Assembly (NCBI RefSeq): GCF_963576615.1
Contig: NC_088708.1
Location: 45,619,196-45,683,195, forward strand
DNA: 64,000 bases
DNA from: Watersipora subatra
Taxonomy: Eukaryota; Bryozoa; Gymnolaemata; Cheilostomatida; Watersiporidae
Reading direction: 5' to 3'
Part shown: positions 35,301-49,900 of the stretch, in pieces
Layout of the letters: each line of letters opens with the position of its first letter
How positions within the stretch are numbered: position 1 is the stretch's first letter
Program-made: the position numbers and the translations under genes
Notes under the pieces: generated by a model
Seen by the model: only the letters and a program-made list of their open reading frames with translations
Databases searched by the model: none
Told to the model about the DNA's origin: nothing

Positions 35301-36780
35301 AGGTACAATACGCAAGGTACCATACATAAGGTACAGTACGTAAGGTACAGTATATAAGGTACACTACTTAAGGTACAGTATATGAGGTACAGCATGTAAG
35401 GTATATTAGGTAAGGTACAGTACATGAGGTACAGTACAATAAGGTACAGTATATAAGGTACACTACTTAAGGTATGGTACGTAAGATACAGCACATGAGG
35501 TACAGTATGATGTAAAATTATAAATATAAATCATGTATAAATATATACCAATAATAAATATAGACATATATTTACTAATAAATAGTAGTATTTGCAATCT
35601 ATTTATATTTTTATTTATTATTGCTTCATTAATTTAGATTTTACAGATAGTCTAGCGTAGGTTTCCAAATTCAATTTTTATATAGTTTTATATTATGTAC
35701 TTTTTATGCTATATGTAAAATGGAAATTGTTAAAGGTGTTGTTATCTTTTATGATTTTTAAACAAATTAAACAAAACACAATACATTCTTATTAAACCAT
35801 TTGCTCCAACATACAAACAGTTTCAACGTGTAAACAAATACAGGAATAGAGTAACTTGGTATAAATGTATGTCTGTCAAGGTTTGACTGTAGCCTCCAAA
35901 CTTACCTCATCACGATGAAGATAGGTATAGAGAATGATATGGATGTGATAATGGATACAAAGTGTTGGAATCCAACATCCCATGCACATGCTGTTGATGT
36001 GAGTGACTCATACATGTGATGCAATGGCCGAAAAGGTCCGCAACCTCGAGATGGGTTGATTCTGTTTTTAAACATAAATACATGAGGTTATATTTAAAAA
36101 TTTAGTTTCTCATAGAAAATATTTTAGGAGTTTTATTTTTTGCTATATATTTTTACAATATTATATAATAGGGATGAGCATTGATGGCAACAGCTATATA
36201 AATTGTTATCAAACTCATTATCTGTGGTAACTAAAACTGATGAGTAATACAAGTAACCAAAAGGGATCTGACATCGACTAAAGTAATGAACTTACGCTGC
36301 CACAGCATAAATAAGAGGGAAACAGCATATGATGAAGGAGATTAGGAGGACTATCACAAAGAATGAGTTGGATCTTGATGCTCTGTACGGTCGTTGATTT
36401 GGTACAAAGTTCGACAGCAATGAGATCTGTGTAACAAAAATAGCTTTTTATCTTAGTATTTAACAACTCTCAAATATGGAAGGTTTTTAGTCAAAGGTTC
36501 ATTCGATGTTTTCAGTCTGCTATTATAAGTATAAATTTGTAGATTATATCATGCTGTATCATGTATCAGGTTATGAGCTTTTTAATAAGTAAAGAAATTT
36601 CACTACATTTTTTGCTATTATACAAACAGTTGAATAGATAACTGAGGGAACTTTCGCTAGGATTTTTTGGGTCATTCACCATGCTCCTGAAGTGTTAACT
36701 CTAACAGAAATACTTCTTTTCTGATTACGTAAGCTGTTGGCCAAAAAGGTGTATACCTACATGTACATACCTCATTAGCG

Positions 36781-36846
<66 letters not shown>

Positions 36847-39696
36847 CATGTATATATATATATATATATACATACGAGGTAAATATATATCTTTGGTATA
36901 TATATCTTTGGCATATATAAATATATATATCTTTGGTGTATATCTTTGGTATATATAAATATATATATTTTGGTGTATATCTTTGGTATATATATGGTTT
37001 TGTTGTAGTTAAGCACTATTTTATACACTACAGCACTGGCACCGCTGCTGCCTCTTCATGTCTTGGCTTGCCTCTGAGTTGTGGTCTCTTGCATACACGC
37101 TTACATTTTAGCTTTGCTTTTCGCTGGTTTGTTGAATTGTTTTAGTGAAGCGGTAGCCTACGTGTTTATTATACTAGTATATAAATATACAAACCTGTAT
37201 CATATAAGAATTATAAAATTCCTACCTTTTTAGTGTAGAAAGTGATAAAGAATTGTAAGATACAAAGAGCGGGTATCAGTGGACTGTAAAACACTCCCAA
37301 CCTACAATATATTACCCTTCTTGAATACGATATAAATGATACAACACCTTACAGGTATGACTAGAGTATTGTCATAGCGACAATAGTTTGTTATCTCAGC
37401 AGGCTACCATTCCCGGAACGAAGACTTTCAGTATATGTTACTGAGTTCAATAGGTTAACAAGGTGTAGATATAACAGTGCACAGATATAAAGTGCACACA
37501 TAACGGTATACAGATATAAAGTGTAGAGATAACAGTGTACAATTATATGAGGTAGAGATAACAGTGTACAAATATAAGGTGTAGAGATAACAGTATATAC
37601 AGATATAAGGTATAGAGATAACAGTATACAAATATAAGGTATGGAGATAACAGTATACAGATATAAAGTGTAGACATAACAGCATACAGATGTAAGGTGT
37701 AGACATAACAGTGTCAAGATATAAAGTGTACACATAACAGTATACAGATATAAGGTGTAGAAATAACAGTGTACAGATGTAAGGTGTAGACATAACAGTG
37801 TACAGATATAAAGTGTACACATAACAGTATACAGATATAAGGTGTAGAAATAACAAAGTATACATATAAGGTGTAGACACAACAGTGTACAGATATACAA
37901 TGTGTAGAAAAAACAATGTACACCTACTGGGTGTAGACATGAAATCATTAGGTACAATATTTGATACTAGCAGTTGCAGAGCCAAAGTGTAGACATGGAA
38001 CTACGTATATAGATAATAGGTGTTTATATAAGAAGTGGATAAATCCAAGGCTTAGACATGAGAGTCTATGAATACAAAGCGCACCAAAAGAGTAAACATA
38101 CGGTATGTATGGTGCAGACACAAGAATTTTGCAGATGTATAGCAAAGCATTCAAAGACAAACATACAAAATGTCAGTGTGAGATAAGATAAGATGAAATC
38201 ACAGCTTAGAAAATTGGTATCACTTTGAATACAAAATAGAATTCTTGAGTATCTGTTACTATACAAAGTCTGTCAGAAATATATACAAAAATGACACTGA
38301 CCAGCACAGTGTTTGTGAATAAACCAGATCTAGCACGTTCTTTGGTATGATGAATTGCTGATATCCAATAATCTTGGCGAGCTTGCAGCTGCATTTGCTC
38401 ACGATCAACCTTGAAAACAGCCAAATTACCTGATAAATCCTACATACCACATAAGATTCACTATGAATCACCTAAAAATTGCTATGAATCATATATTAGT
38501 TAGCATAATTCACCTAGTAGTAACTTCAATCACCAGCTATCATCTGATCAATTATATAAATTACCTGCTCAATGCTACAGGTAACCTTCTCAACACTATA
38601 AATTACATATTCAATGCTATAAATTGCCTGTTCAATGTTATAAATTACCTGCTCAATGCTTCAGATCACCGGCTCGAATCTATAAATCACTTGCTCAACG
38701 CTACAGATCACCTGCTCAATGTTATATAACTACTGACTTAAAATTTCTTATTAATTGCAATAATCTTCTCATTTACTAAATGCTATAAATCACCTCTACT
38801 AGCATACATGTCTATGAAATGTACCTTCTAGGAAACTCTACAAAGATAGCAGAGATGACCTTCGCCACAAAGTCAATGATAATCAGCTTGTAAAGTTGCT
38901 GACCGATGCTTGTTTCCCAGCAGTAAAATGTCTGGCAGCCACCGACACCGATATTACAGTAGTCCTTCGTGTCACAGCTGATTGATATGTAGAGAGTTGC
39001 GAATAAGACTGCTAGAGAAGCCAGTCGCAGAAAGACAGTCCTACAATAAGAATGTATTTATATCCTCTGATCAGGATATTTGACTAATTCGAATTATTAT
39101 TATGAAGTCTTTACTTGATAAATAAAAATAAAAGAACAGAAGTTTTCAGAGTAGAGCAAGCGAATGAGCCCTTTGAGTATGAGTGCATAGACAGACAACT
39201 CTAAATTGTCAGTTTAACAAGCATAAAAGTCATCATCACTCGAGCATGTTTATGACTAGTAAATCACAGGTAGTCTACTCATATGACTGTGACGTCATTT
39301 ACATCCAATTATATATATTATATTATATATATATATATATATATATATTAACACTGTTCATGCTACCACTGTCCATGCTAGCATTGTCTATGGCAACACT
39401 GTTTTGGTTAACACTGTTCATGCTAACACAGTATATGTATGTACATGTATATGTTAATTGCAGATAGTTTTCAGCTACTAGTAGAGTAATCCACATTTGA
39501 TACTCAAATGCTTCTGCCACAATAAATCATATAATCATTCAAAATACAACATCAATGATAGATTGTATACGTTTACATTGTACTCGAGTACAATCTACGT
39601 TTATATATATATAAACGTAGATTGTACTCTACGTTTATATATATATATATAAACGTACTCTACGTTTATATATATATATAAACGTAGAGTACGTTT

Positions 39697-39785
<89 letters not shown>

Positions 39786-40906
39786 GTAACATAGACAGAG
39801 GTAGCATGAACAGTGTTAGAATAGACAGTGTTAGTATAAACAGTGTTAGTATGAACAGTGTTAATATAGTTAGTGCTAATATAGACAGTGTTAACATGAA
39901 TGCTGTTAACATAAGAAGCATTAGCATACCAGTATTACCATAAATAATGTTAACCTAGAGAGTATTAACATTTTCAGTGTTCACCCTAATAGTGTTCACA
40001 TTCTACAATGAAGCCATAGCTAAAGTATACGGAGTACCAGAAGCATGAAAGAGGTTTCCTTCACCTGGTTACAAGGCAAATGAACTACCTGATCAAAGTG
40101 ATTTGTACTTCAGTCTGTGGAGTGTAGTCTTCGCCAATGACAACCTTTTCAAAAAGTAGAGGCACAATTATATTGAGAATGGTGATGGTAAGGGAAGGCA
40201 TATACTCTATGAGTAGCTGTAGAGATGTGTTCCAGCCATGGTACTCAGGCCACGTTGTGATGATCTGTATAAGTATAAAGAAAATCAGCATTAGCCAGAT
40301 TGTATTAAGCTGGAATGGAACAAATCAACCTTAATAATATTATATTACAGCTGTATGTAGAGTGCAACATTATATTTCAGTTGTATGTAGAGTGCAACAT
40401 TATATTACAGGTGTATGCAGAGTGCAGCATTATATTACAGTTGTATGTAGAGTGCAACATTATATTACAGGTGTATGCAGAGTGCAGCATTATATTACAG
40501 TTGTATGTAGAGTGCAACATTATATTACAGTTGTATGTAGAGTGAAACTGTAATAAGACTTTAATGAGAATGCAGCTGACCAACAAGTCATGTCCTGTAA
40601 GGCAGAAGAATGAATTGACGAATACCTTGGTGCTAGTTTCTGTCGTGTAGTATATGAGGTAACCTGAGCCTCCCAAAGCGCCCAGTACAAATATGTTCAC
40701 CAGAATTCTCAAGCTCCAGAGTTTGAAGTTTTGTAGGTTAGTGCGAGCCTGTCTTCTGGCTTTGTCTCGCTGCTCATTTAAGTCATGCTGAAATATGTAA
40801 AGTTAACATTTATTACATTTCTGATGATTGACAATTGAAATGAGTTGTAAAGTGTCAGTAGGTTCTATTTATTATTCACCATAGTCATCTGAAAGCAAAT
40901 TCAACT

Positions 40907-40939
<33 letters not shown>

Positions 40940-43900
40940 GAAAAGTTGTTGGTTTTTGTTGTTGTTGTTGTTGAAAAGTTGTTGGTTTTTGTATACATAG
41001 CATTGCATAGCAAGGTCCAATAGCTTTATCAGTTCAGTTCGCTTAAATGATTTTGAAAGGCTGTAAGCCTGGTGGCTAAGGTTATTTTAAGGTGTAGATT
41101 AGAAAAAAGTTTGAGAAGCAAAGAAAATATTTTTAGTTTTTTACATGTCTGTATGCATGCAATTTGGTCACAAAGACCGCGTAACTATGTCTCATGGTTC
41201 AAAGTTTTTGATTTGTTCAGTCCAAAAAAATTTTGCTTGTTATAAGTCTGCTAGAATAAGCTCCATGTGTTTTTAATTTTCATGACTAACTTTTAATGAC
41301 TGAAGGCTAAAGGCCATTAAACTACAGATTTAGGTCTAAAGTTGTTTGGCAGGCAAACAGATTTTTTTGAAAGAAATTAAACTGATTAAGGACTGGCACA
41401 TATACATGTCCGTATAGACAATATGTTTCCACAATCGTACTCAAACCACAGTTGTAGTTGTTTTCTCTCTAGGAAGCCACAACTACAGTTAGTAACAAAA
41501 GGATCAGGCAAGCCAGTTTTTGTATATTCTACTTTTGCTTTCATTAAGTGTAAATTCTTTTGTTTTTAAACATTCTAAAGAGTCAGGGTTCCTAAAGAGT
41601 CAGGGTTCCTGGTTATTTTAACACTTACCTTGACTTCTCCAAAAATGCTCTTTTTCTTGAGAGCGACATTCTTTGGGTCACTGAGTGCATAATCCCAGGT
41701 GCCAAAAGCCTTGTTGCAAAACTGATAGAGCTTGTTGTCTGTTGAGATGATTGTTTCTTTAAAGCCTTTTGCTGACCTGTAACATATTTCTCTCTGATAC
41801 ACCATATTATCTAAAAGATTATCTAAGAAGGCGCTGTTAGCTACAGTATAAAAGTGATACATGCTAAACGTCGATTGGCAAAGTAGTAGCAGGTTTTTTA
41901 ACAACATAATAAGTGAATGCTATCTGAGTTGAGTTTACTTACTGTTTGACCATGAGAATGAGGCTGAGGGAAAAGTGAAACCCAGTCACGAGAATGTACA
42001 TAAATGGTAGGTTGTACGTCTGCACGTAGTCTGAGACAACTGAGATATCAACAGTCAGGCTTGAGGAGGAGTAGAATCCATAAAAGAGATATGTATCCTC
42101 CATGAACCCCTTCAGACAATAACAATAACAAACGTAATGTAATGAAAATACTTCTATTTGAAATCAGCTTCATTTGAGATCTGTTTACAAGGACTCCTCG
42201 TTAATAAAAGGTTACTCTTAAATCAATGTTAAATTGTCACAAATAATAAAGTGCTATGACTGTCAAAGCCTTTTATTACAGCATGCCCACATAATTGCGC
42301 CAATCTTTATTCTCTGTGCCTTTGCGCTTTTTGACAGAAAACAGAACAGGCAGACAGCCAACGACTGATAATACTATAGATATTATGACATGCTTTGACA
42401 AGTTCTATTAGTATCAAGTTAGCCTTCCTAACCTGAGAGAGGTACAATTTGAGAAATAATAAGCTCACCGTTCCTTGTATGAAGTCAGCGATATAGCTGA
42501 CCACTGTGTAGTTGCCAGAAATCACACCAGACGTGTCATCGATATGAGTCTGATAGAGGTCTGAGCAGTTGTTGACTGAGTCACCATAGTAGATGACATC
42601 TTGGTATAAATTACTGATGTTACCTGAAAACATGCCGAAATATCTCAACACATAAGCAGTAACCACAAAAATAGAAACATTGATTGATAATATTGATAAT
42701 ATTGATAATATTGATAAGAAATTGAAGTATAAATTTTAAGGATGAATGTACACAAAATTTTAGTAGATTTTACAAGAAAGTATCGATATTTTTCTATCAT
42801 TTGTGATTGTTTTTAATGTTTGAGGTTATCTGACAGCCAGGTTACGTCAAGATTAAAATCGATCAAACTTTATCACGGTTAACATGCTCATGTCAAACAA
42901 AAGTGTGATTATGATGTCTATAGTAGAAAGAGACCGACAAAATCGAGACGCGTAATGCTGTAACTTGAAGCCGATATCAACTATAGCAATCAGTGACATC
43001 ATTTCGGCATATATTTTTTTTCTAAGTTTTTATATGCGATCAAGTTTTGTCGATTCTAATCTTAAAGTATTCTGACAGTCAGATCACCTCAAGCATCAAC
43101 AACAATCGCAAATGATAGAAAAACGCTGATACTATCTGATAAAATTTAGTAAAATTTTGTGTAAACTCATCTCAAACGGTAGCAATTGTTAAATATGTCG
43201 CTTACTATTGAGGCATGGCTGTACATAGGTGGCGTTGGAGGTTTTTCCTAGCACAGCCTCCGGAATAACAATAAATAGGAAAATGAGGCTGAATATGAGG
43301 ACATCAAGGAGAAACAGCCACTTGAGAAATACAAAGTATGATACAACTCCAGTTCCAAAATGGCCTACAAAACAAACAAACTGTCTGAACAGAGAACTCA
43401 AGTCATAGGGTTACGCCCTTGGACCAATACTCTGCAGGTATCATATAAAAGGGATGGGGGTTGACTCCCACCCCTCTCATATAAACTAGCTAGGGGAGGG
43501 GGTGAACTGTCTCCATCCGATTCCTGGGGGCTTTTACCCAGCTCTTCTTTGTTAAAAAATAAAACTGTTTTTTTACATTTAAGACAGATATATGTTTTAC
43601 AAGTGCACCAAAATACCAATACAATACATGAATTCACACTAAATTACACCTTTCCATAAAGAAATGACCTTGAAAATCAGTGTTACTTCTGCTGTTGCCT
43701 TTGAGAGACGTCTACCAAACACCCGAGACTGACTCATTGAACCCCTTGGGTTCGATGGAAACCAGGTTGAGAACCACTGCTTTAGCTTAGCCCTATTTAA
43801 GCAAATATGGTAAGTAGCAAAAGACAAAAATATCGCACACCTATGACAGGCTAAGCTTCATCTACTATATAAATGGCAATCTGTGTGTGTGTGCGTGCGT

Positions 43901-46900
43901 GCTTGCGTGCGTGCGTGCGTGTGTGTGTGTGTGTTTGTCCGCCTTATAGAGCGGTCTTTCCTTTTTTCGTCGTACGAATTTCGGTCGTACGAAGCGAACT
44001 GAATTAATATGAGTAAGTAGTAAGATTAAATTAGTAGTAAATTAAACAAAATTTACTACTCATTAAATAAATTAATGAGCAGTAAATTACATGTAATTAA
44101 TATTTACTGCCAACGTGTACCAGTAACGTCACTTGAACGTTTGTTTCTTGCGGCCACTGGAAAAATCGTTGTTCTCGTTTACTGAATTCCTACATCAAAA
44201 AGGTGAGTACTTTTCATTCAAAGTTGTATTGTCTATAAATTGCCACATCTCCACTACATAACCTTTTTACTGCCATCCATGTACAAATTTAGCTATCGGC
44301 CTACTGCCAGCCATTTTGCCGATATTGTTTCATGATATGTATACAATATTTTTTCAATTTCAAACTCCATCTAGAACGTTTGTTTTGGTTATGTATTTCA
44401 TTTTGCCAACATGTTAACAAACACTGCTATGCAAAAAATTCATTGTATCTATACTTTGTGCATTGATAAAGTGATGTGAAGCTATGAAGCTAAAACGATC
44501 CTCTACAATGTTTCTTATTCTTACAAAACCATTACTTCCACCACCATCAGAGTCAGTGCTGCTATCGCTATTTTAATTTTCTATGTAATCACAAAAATCT
44601 GAATCGGTTATAATGTCATCAACATAAGTAGTTTTTTGTTTTTTAACTCGGAGGTGTTTACAGAACTTACACAAAAATGTTTGTTTTTAAGTTGGAAACT
44701 CTCAAACAAAGATTTAAAATTAAACTTTGGACTAATTTTATACAGAAAACTTAGAACAACACTGTCACTACCATAAAAGTCCTAAAGATAGTTGGTTATG
44801 TTATCAACGAATAATAAAATTCAGTTACTAGCAATTGCTGGGAAAGTCGCAAAAATGCGTCTATGGCGGTCGACCATAGAAAACGCATAAATTAGTCTAC
44901 TTCAGTGAAAGGGTTAAAAACGTTGGATCTGCCACTGTTTGTGATAGTAAACATGTTCATTTCCTTCCGCAGCTGAGTTACTTTTACTTTTTTTTCCAGC
45001 TACGAGTACTACAGAACTACAGCTACTACAGAACTTGCACGAGTACTCTGAGCGTTGCGATAGGCGATGGTGAGAAGAGAGAGATCAGGGTATATTACAA
45101 CAAAGCACACCATCTCATTCACTTTTAGAAACACTTGAAGCAGCACAATGCCTCCCAAAAAGCCTACTGCCAAAACGCAAGAACAGATGGATTCCCGTAG
45201 AGAAAGAAGCCGAATTCGCAAAGCAGCAGCTAGACGAGTAGAAACTGCTGAGCAAACATGACTACTGCAAGAACAGGCCAGAACTGCTACTGCAGTTGCT
45301 AGAGGTGCAGAAACTGCAGAGCAAACACAGCTACGCCTACAAAGAAACATCATAGCTACTGCATCTGCTAGAAGTGCAGAGACTGCAGAGCAAACAGAGC
45401 TACGCCTACAACGAAACATCATAGCTACTGCATCTGCTAGAAGTGCAGAGATTGCAGAGCAAACAGAGCTACGCCTACAACAAAACAGAATAGCTACTGC
45501 AGCTGCTAGAAGTGCAGAGCAAACAGAGCTACGCCTACAATGAAACAAAATAGCTACTGCAGCTACTAGAAGAGCAAAAACCTCTGAACAAACACAGTTC
45601 CATCGAGAGCAGGCTAGAATAGATGCTGCAGCTGCTAGAAGTGCAGAGACTGCTTAGCCGACCCAGCAGCAACTCAAATGGCTCAGAGCAGCCGCTACAG
45701 CGCCCAGGCGTGCAGAAACCTCCGAGCAGATGCAGCGGCGACAAGAACATGATGCACTAGCTACAGTAGCTACTCGGCGAGCTGACTTTCCAGGGCAGAT
45801 GAAACGGTGACAACAGCAAGATGCACTAACTACAGCAGCTGCTACTAGGTGCCGTGCATGGGCAGAAAACTTGGCACTTGACTACAATCCTGCAACACAG
45901 TATAGGGCCAAATTTTTTATGGGACGAATGTCCAAAAATGCTCCAGATGTAATGCCTTACGTTGTAAAGGCGGGAGGTCATATATGTAGTTTATATAGTA
46001 GACTTTATTGATAATAAATTTTATCAACACAACCACATTAATGCTGCACAGTTTGTATATACCATGTCAAAACACAGGCTAAAGACGAAGAGCTGGTGAG
46101 TCAGGATTAGTGTTTTAAGCATGTAGAAATCTCAATTCAATAAATGCAGGCGATAGCTCAGCAGTGCAATAGCAAAATATTTTTTAGAATTTCTTAAATT
46201 ATGTAAAACTTTTCAATGCTACCAGTTTGAAGAACTTCAGTTTGCCTAACAATGTCAATTTCATTATCAGTTTTGTGTACAAAAATAGGACAACTCTGAT
46301 TTGAGCGGTTTGAGACTGATGCATTGTAGACTAGCTGTAGAACACATTGCAGATTTCCATTGTTCTTTTCAACATTATTGACATGTACGAAATATGTGTA
46401 TGCAGTCTGATCAGCACAAAAATTTCAGTAGATTGCATATTTGGAGTTGTTTTACAGTATGAAAGACAACTCGCAATAAACCTATTGCTTTACGTTAACC
46501 TGTTCCCGAACACGGGTAATGCAGCTAGTAATTAATAAAACTGTCACGTTGCTTGTAATATGGAGGTGATAGTATAAGGTGAGAGTTCAGGATGTGTATG
46601 TGTGTGTATTTCACTGATTAAACAACAACTGAACACAAAATAGTAACAGCTATACAGGATAAAGACAGGATTATAGACCATAGCTATACAGCATAATACA
46701 GAATAATAGCCTAGCTATACAGCATAATACAGGATAATAGACTAGCTATACAGCATAATACAGAATAATAGCCTAGCTATACAGCATAATACAGAATAAT
46801 AGCCTAGCTATACAGCATAATACAGGATAATAGACTAGCTATACAGCATAATACAGAATAATAGCCTAGCTATACAGCATAATACAGGATAATAGACTAG

Positions 46901-49900
46901 CTATACAGCATAATACAGAATAATAGCCTAGCTATACAGCATAATACAGGATAATAGACTAGCTATACAGCATAATACAGAATAATAGCCTAGCTATACA
47001 GAATAATACAGAATAATAGCCTAGCTATACAGCATAATACAGAATAATAGCCTAGCTATACAGCATAATACAGGATAATAGACTAGCTATCCACGCTAAT
47101 ACAGGATATTGATTTTATAACAAAAAACTACTCTGCGAGTTAATCCATGGATTCATTTTCAGACGCAGTTGAATATCCTCAATTTAAGAACATGGGGTAT
47201 GATGCATACATGTAGGTAACAATATGGGATATGATACATACATGTAGGTAACAATATGGGGTATAATACATACATGTAGGTAACAATATGAAGTATGATA
47301 CATACATGTAGGTAACAATATGGGGTATGATACATACATGTAGGTAACAATATGGGGTATGATACATACATGTAGGTAACAATATGGGATATGAAATAGT
47401 GCAGTGGGATAAATATACGTGTACTTACCCTCTATCTCCTTGAAGCTGCCCTGCCAAAGTTCTGTTTTGTATGAGACTTCTTTGGCAAACAGTTTTAATT
47501 TTTTTCTGTCCTACAGAGCAATAATGTAATATTTAATATACTCTTCATACTCTTTTTAGGTATAATTTTATATTATTATTTTTATTATCATTATAATTTA
47601 TCAAGAAAAACAATCTGACTGAAATCAACTGCTAGCAATTGTCTAGCCCAAAAAATGGCAACAAAGGCTTACTGTATCATTATGCTGGTTGCCAATTTGA
47701 GAGCTATCTACAGTAAGTAATGAGCCAGAGAAAGTCTGTGTTCCCTACTACATTCATTGAACACTTATAGTTCTGGCAGCATACATATATATGTTGCTTG
47801 AAGTTCATTGGTGAATACGTTATGGGTCTATAGTTCTAAGTCTATGGGTTTATGAATGCGTATATTTAATGTTATATTATAGCAAAGAAAAAATAGAGTA
47901 AGGAAACAATTTTTTGTACTATAAAAAAACATAAAATATAAAGAGAACTTGGCTGTTAGTCAATCACAACAAGTTTGTTGCAAACAGATATAGATCTATT
48001 ATCATCAGGTAATAATTTGGTGAAAGCAGATATAGATCTATTACCATCAGGTAATAATTTGGTGAAAGCAGATGTAAATCTGCATTAAGCCATTTTGTAG
48101 TGATTCACTAACAGCTAAGTGCTTATATACAAAATATTGAGAATCATTGCTGACAAGCTGATGAAAAAAGGACATCGCCGTATATATGTGTGACCAAGTG
48201 CCACCTTCTGCTAGACTGAACTGTCTCTCAAGACAGAAGGAGAAATATAAATACGTATGAGCAGAGATGGATTACAAGAAGGCATGTAACTCAGTTCCTC
48301 GTACCGTATTAATGTTGTATAATGTCAAACCCAAACCTGTAGTATTCATCAACAAGTCAATAAACCATTGGAAGACTGAGTTGAGGCAAATGACAAACGA
48401 CAGCGATTATAAACATCAGTTGTGGCCGCAACAAGAGTGATGTACTTTCACCTCTGCTATTACTATCTATTATCAGAGTGATGTACTTTCACCTTTACTA
48501 TTACAATCTACTACCAGAGTGATGTACTTTCACCTCTGCTATTACTATCTACTATCAGAGTGATGTACTTTAACCTTTACTGTCTCAATCCTTTGAACAA
48601 CTTGCTTGAGGAAACCGACAGCGGGTATCAGTTCAAGAGTGATACAAAAATCAACCACCTTCTCTCATTTACATGTACATATGATAGTAAGCTATATGCC
48701 AAAAAGGACAGGGATATAGATGATCATGTAAGATAAGTACATGTATTTGGCAATGAGATTGAAAGGACCTTCGACATTTAGCGGTGTAGGTTAAGTCTGA
48801 GAAAAGGCCATATGGTCAAAAAGGACAACATAAGGTCCATCAGACAGCATACATGACAGATCCTTAAGAACCAACTAAATACCAAAAATCGTGTCAAGAC
48901 ATCAATGCAGATGCTATGGCTATGGGGAGGTGTTCAACTGACATCATTAAGTGAACAAAGGATACCATCAAAGAAGCCGATATAAAAACTATAAAGCTAC
49001 TAACTATGCGTAAGGTTTTCCACCCAAAGTTCAGCATTATTTCAATGATATCAAAGCAGCAAAGATGGAGAAATGGACCTGATCAGTGTAGAAGGAGTTG
49101 TGAGAAGTAGAAAACAAAGTGTAAGATATTATGCGGCCTTGATGGTAGATTTGAATAGGCTGCTATATACATTCCATTATGTTCCTATATAATAATGCTA
49201 AGAAGGTCTATTTAGCTGTTCTGCCGAAAGACGTTATCAAAACCCTCAATCTGTGATAAATTTTGCTGATTGTTCAATTGCAACAATAAATCAGAGATAG
49301 TTTCTAGCAGACCAAGCTTGGTTTTGTTTTGAAGACATCGAGACAAATTTGATCAATTTTTATCATATGTTAAGAACCAATAGAAATCAAGAATGTAAGG
49401 ATTAATGATTATCCCCGCAATATATATATATATGTAAACTGCGCATGATAGAAGAGTCAATATTGAAATTAGTGTATTCAATAAAAACTGCCACCATGTC
49501 ACACTTGGCTTTATCACAATCTTTGTTGGAAGGATGAAAAGAAGACTGACTCATTGGAATTACATGCTTGATACCAACTGGGTCTAGATTTATAACTTTA
49601 AGGTTTCATCTCTCTGGCTAGGCACAAAATGTTGAAACCTCTAAAACACTGGGTTCATTTGTGAATTATTAAGATGAGTGAAGTGTTAGCAAATAATAAA
49701 CATAGATCAAGGGTGGGCACTAGCTTATAGGAGACAGAACTATGGCTACACTGTGCGTGCCATCTGAGTGCAAAGTTTGTAATCTAACCCACATTTTGTT
49801 AATTAGCTATCAATATTGATAGAGTCGCAGTAGGTGAAGTCAATAGGAGAAGAAACGGCTGAGAGATAACAACGTTTGTAGCCTGTCAACATCGAGTGAG

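Noticed and set aside
34829-35494. Minus-strand Tyr/Leu/Cys-rich frames resembling a membrane protein
   Set aside because: Translation of the 14-bp array. The hydrophobicity is a by-product of the repeat.
37391-37985. Minus-strand frames of 176-188 codons with a membrane-like pattern
   Set aside because: The 29-bp array between TMC exons 12 and 13. TMC exon phases join across it without using it.
31130-40990. CRISPR-like appearance of regularly spaced repeats
   Set aside because: Units are directly tandem, with no unique spacers, in an animal intron; these are minisatellites.
45009-45548. 179-codon minus-strand Cys/Arg/Ser-rich frame
   Set aside because: Antisense shadow of the repetitive Helitron frame on the plus strand.
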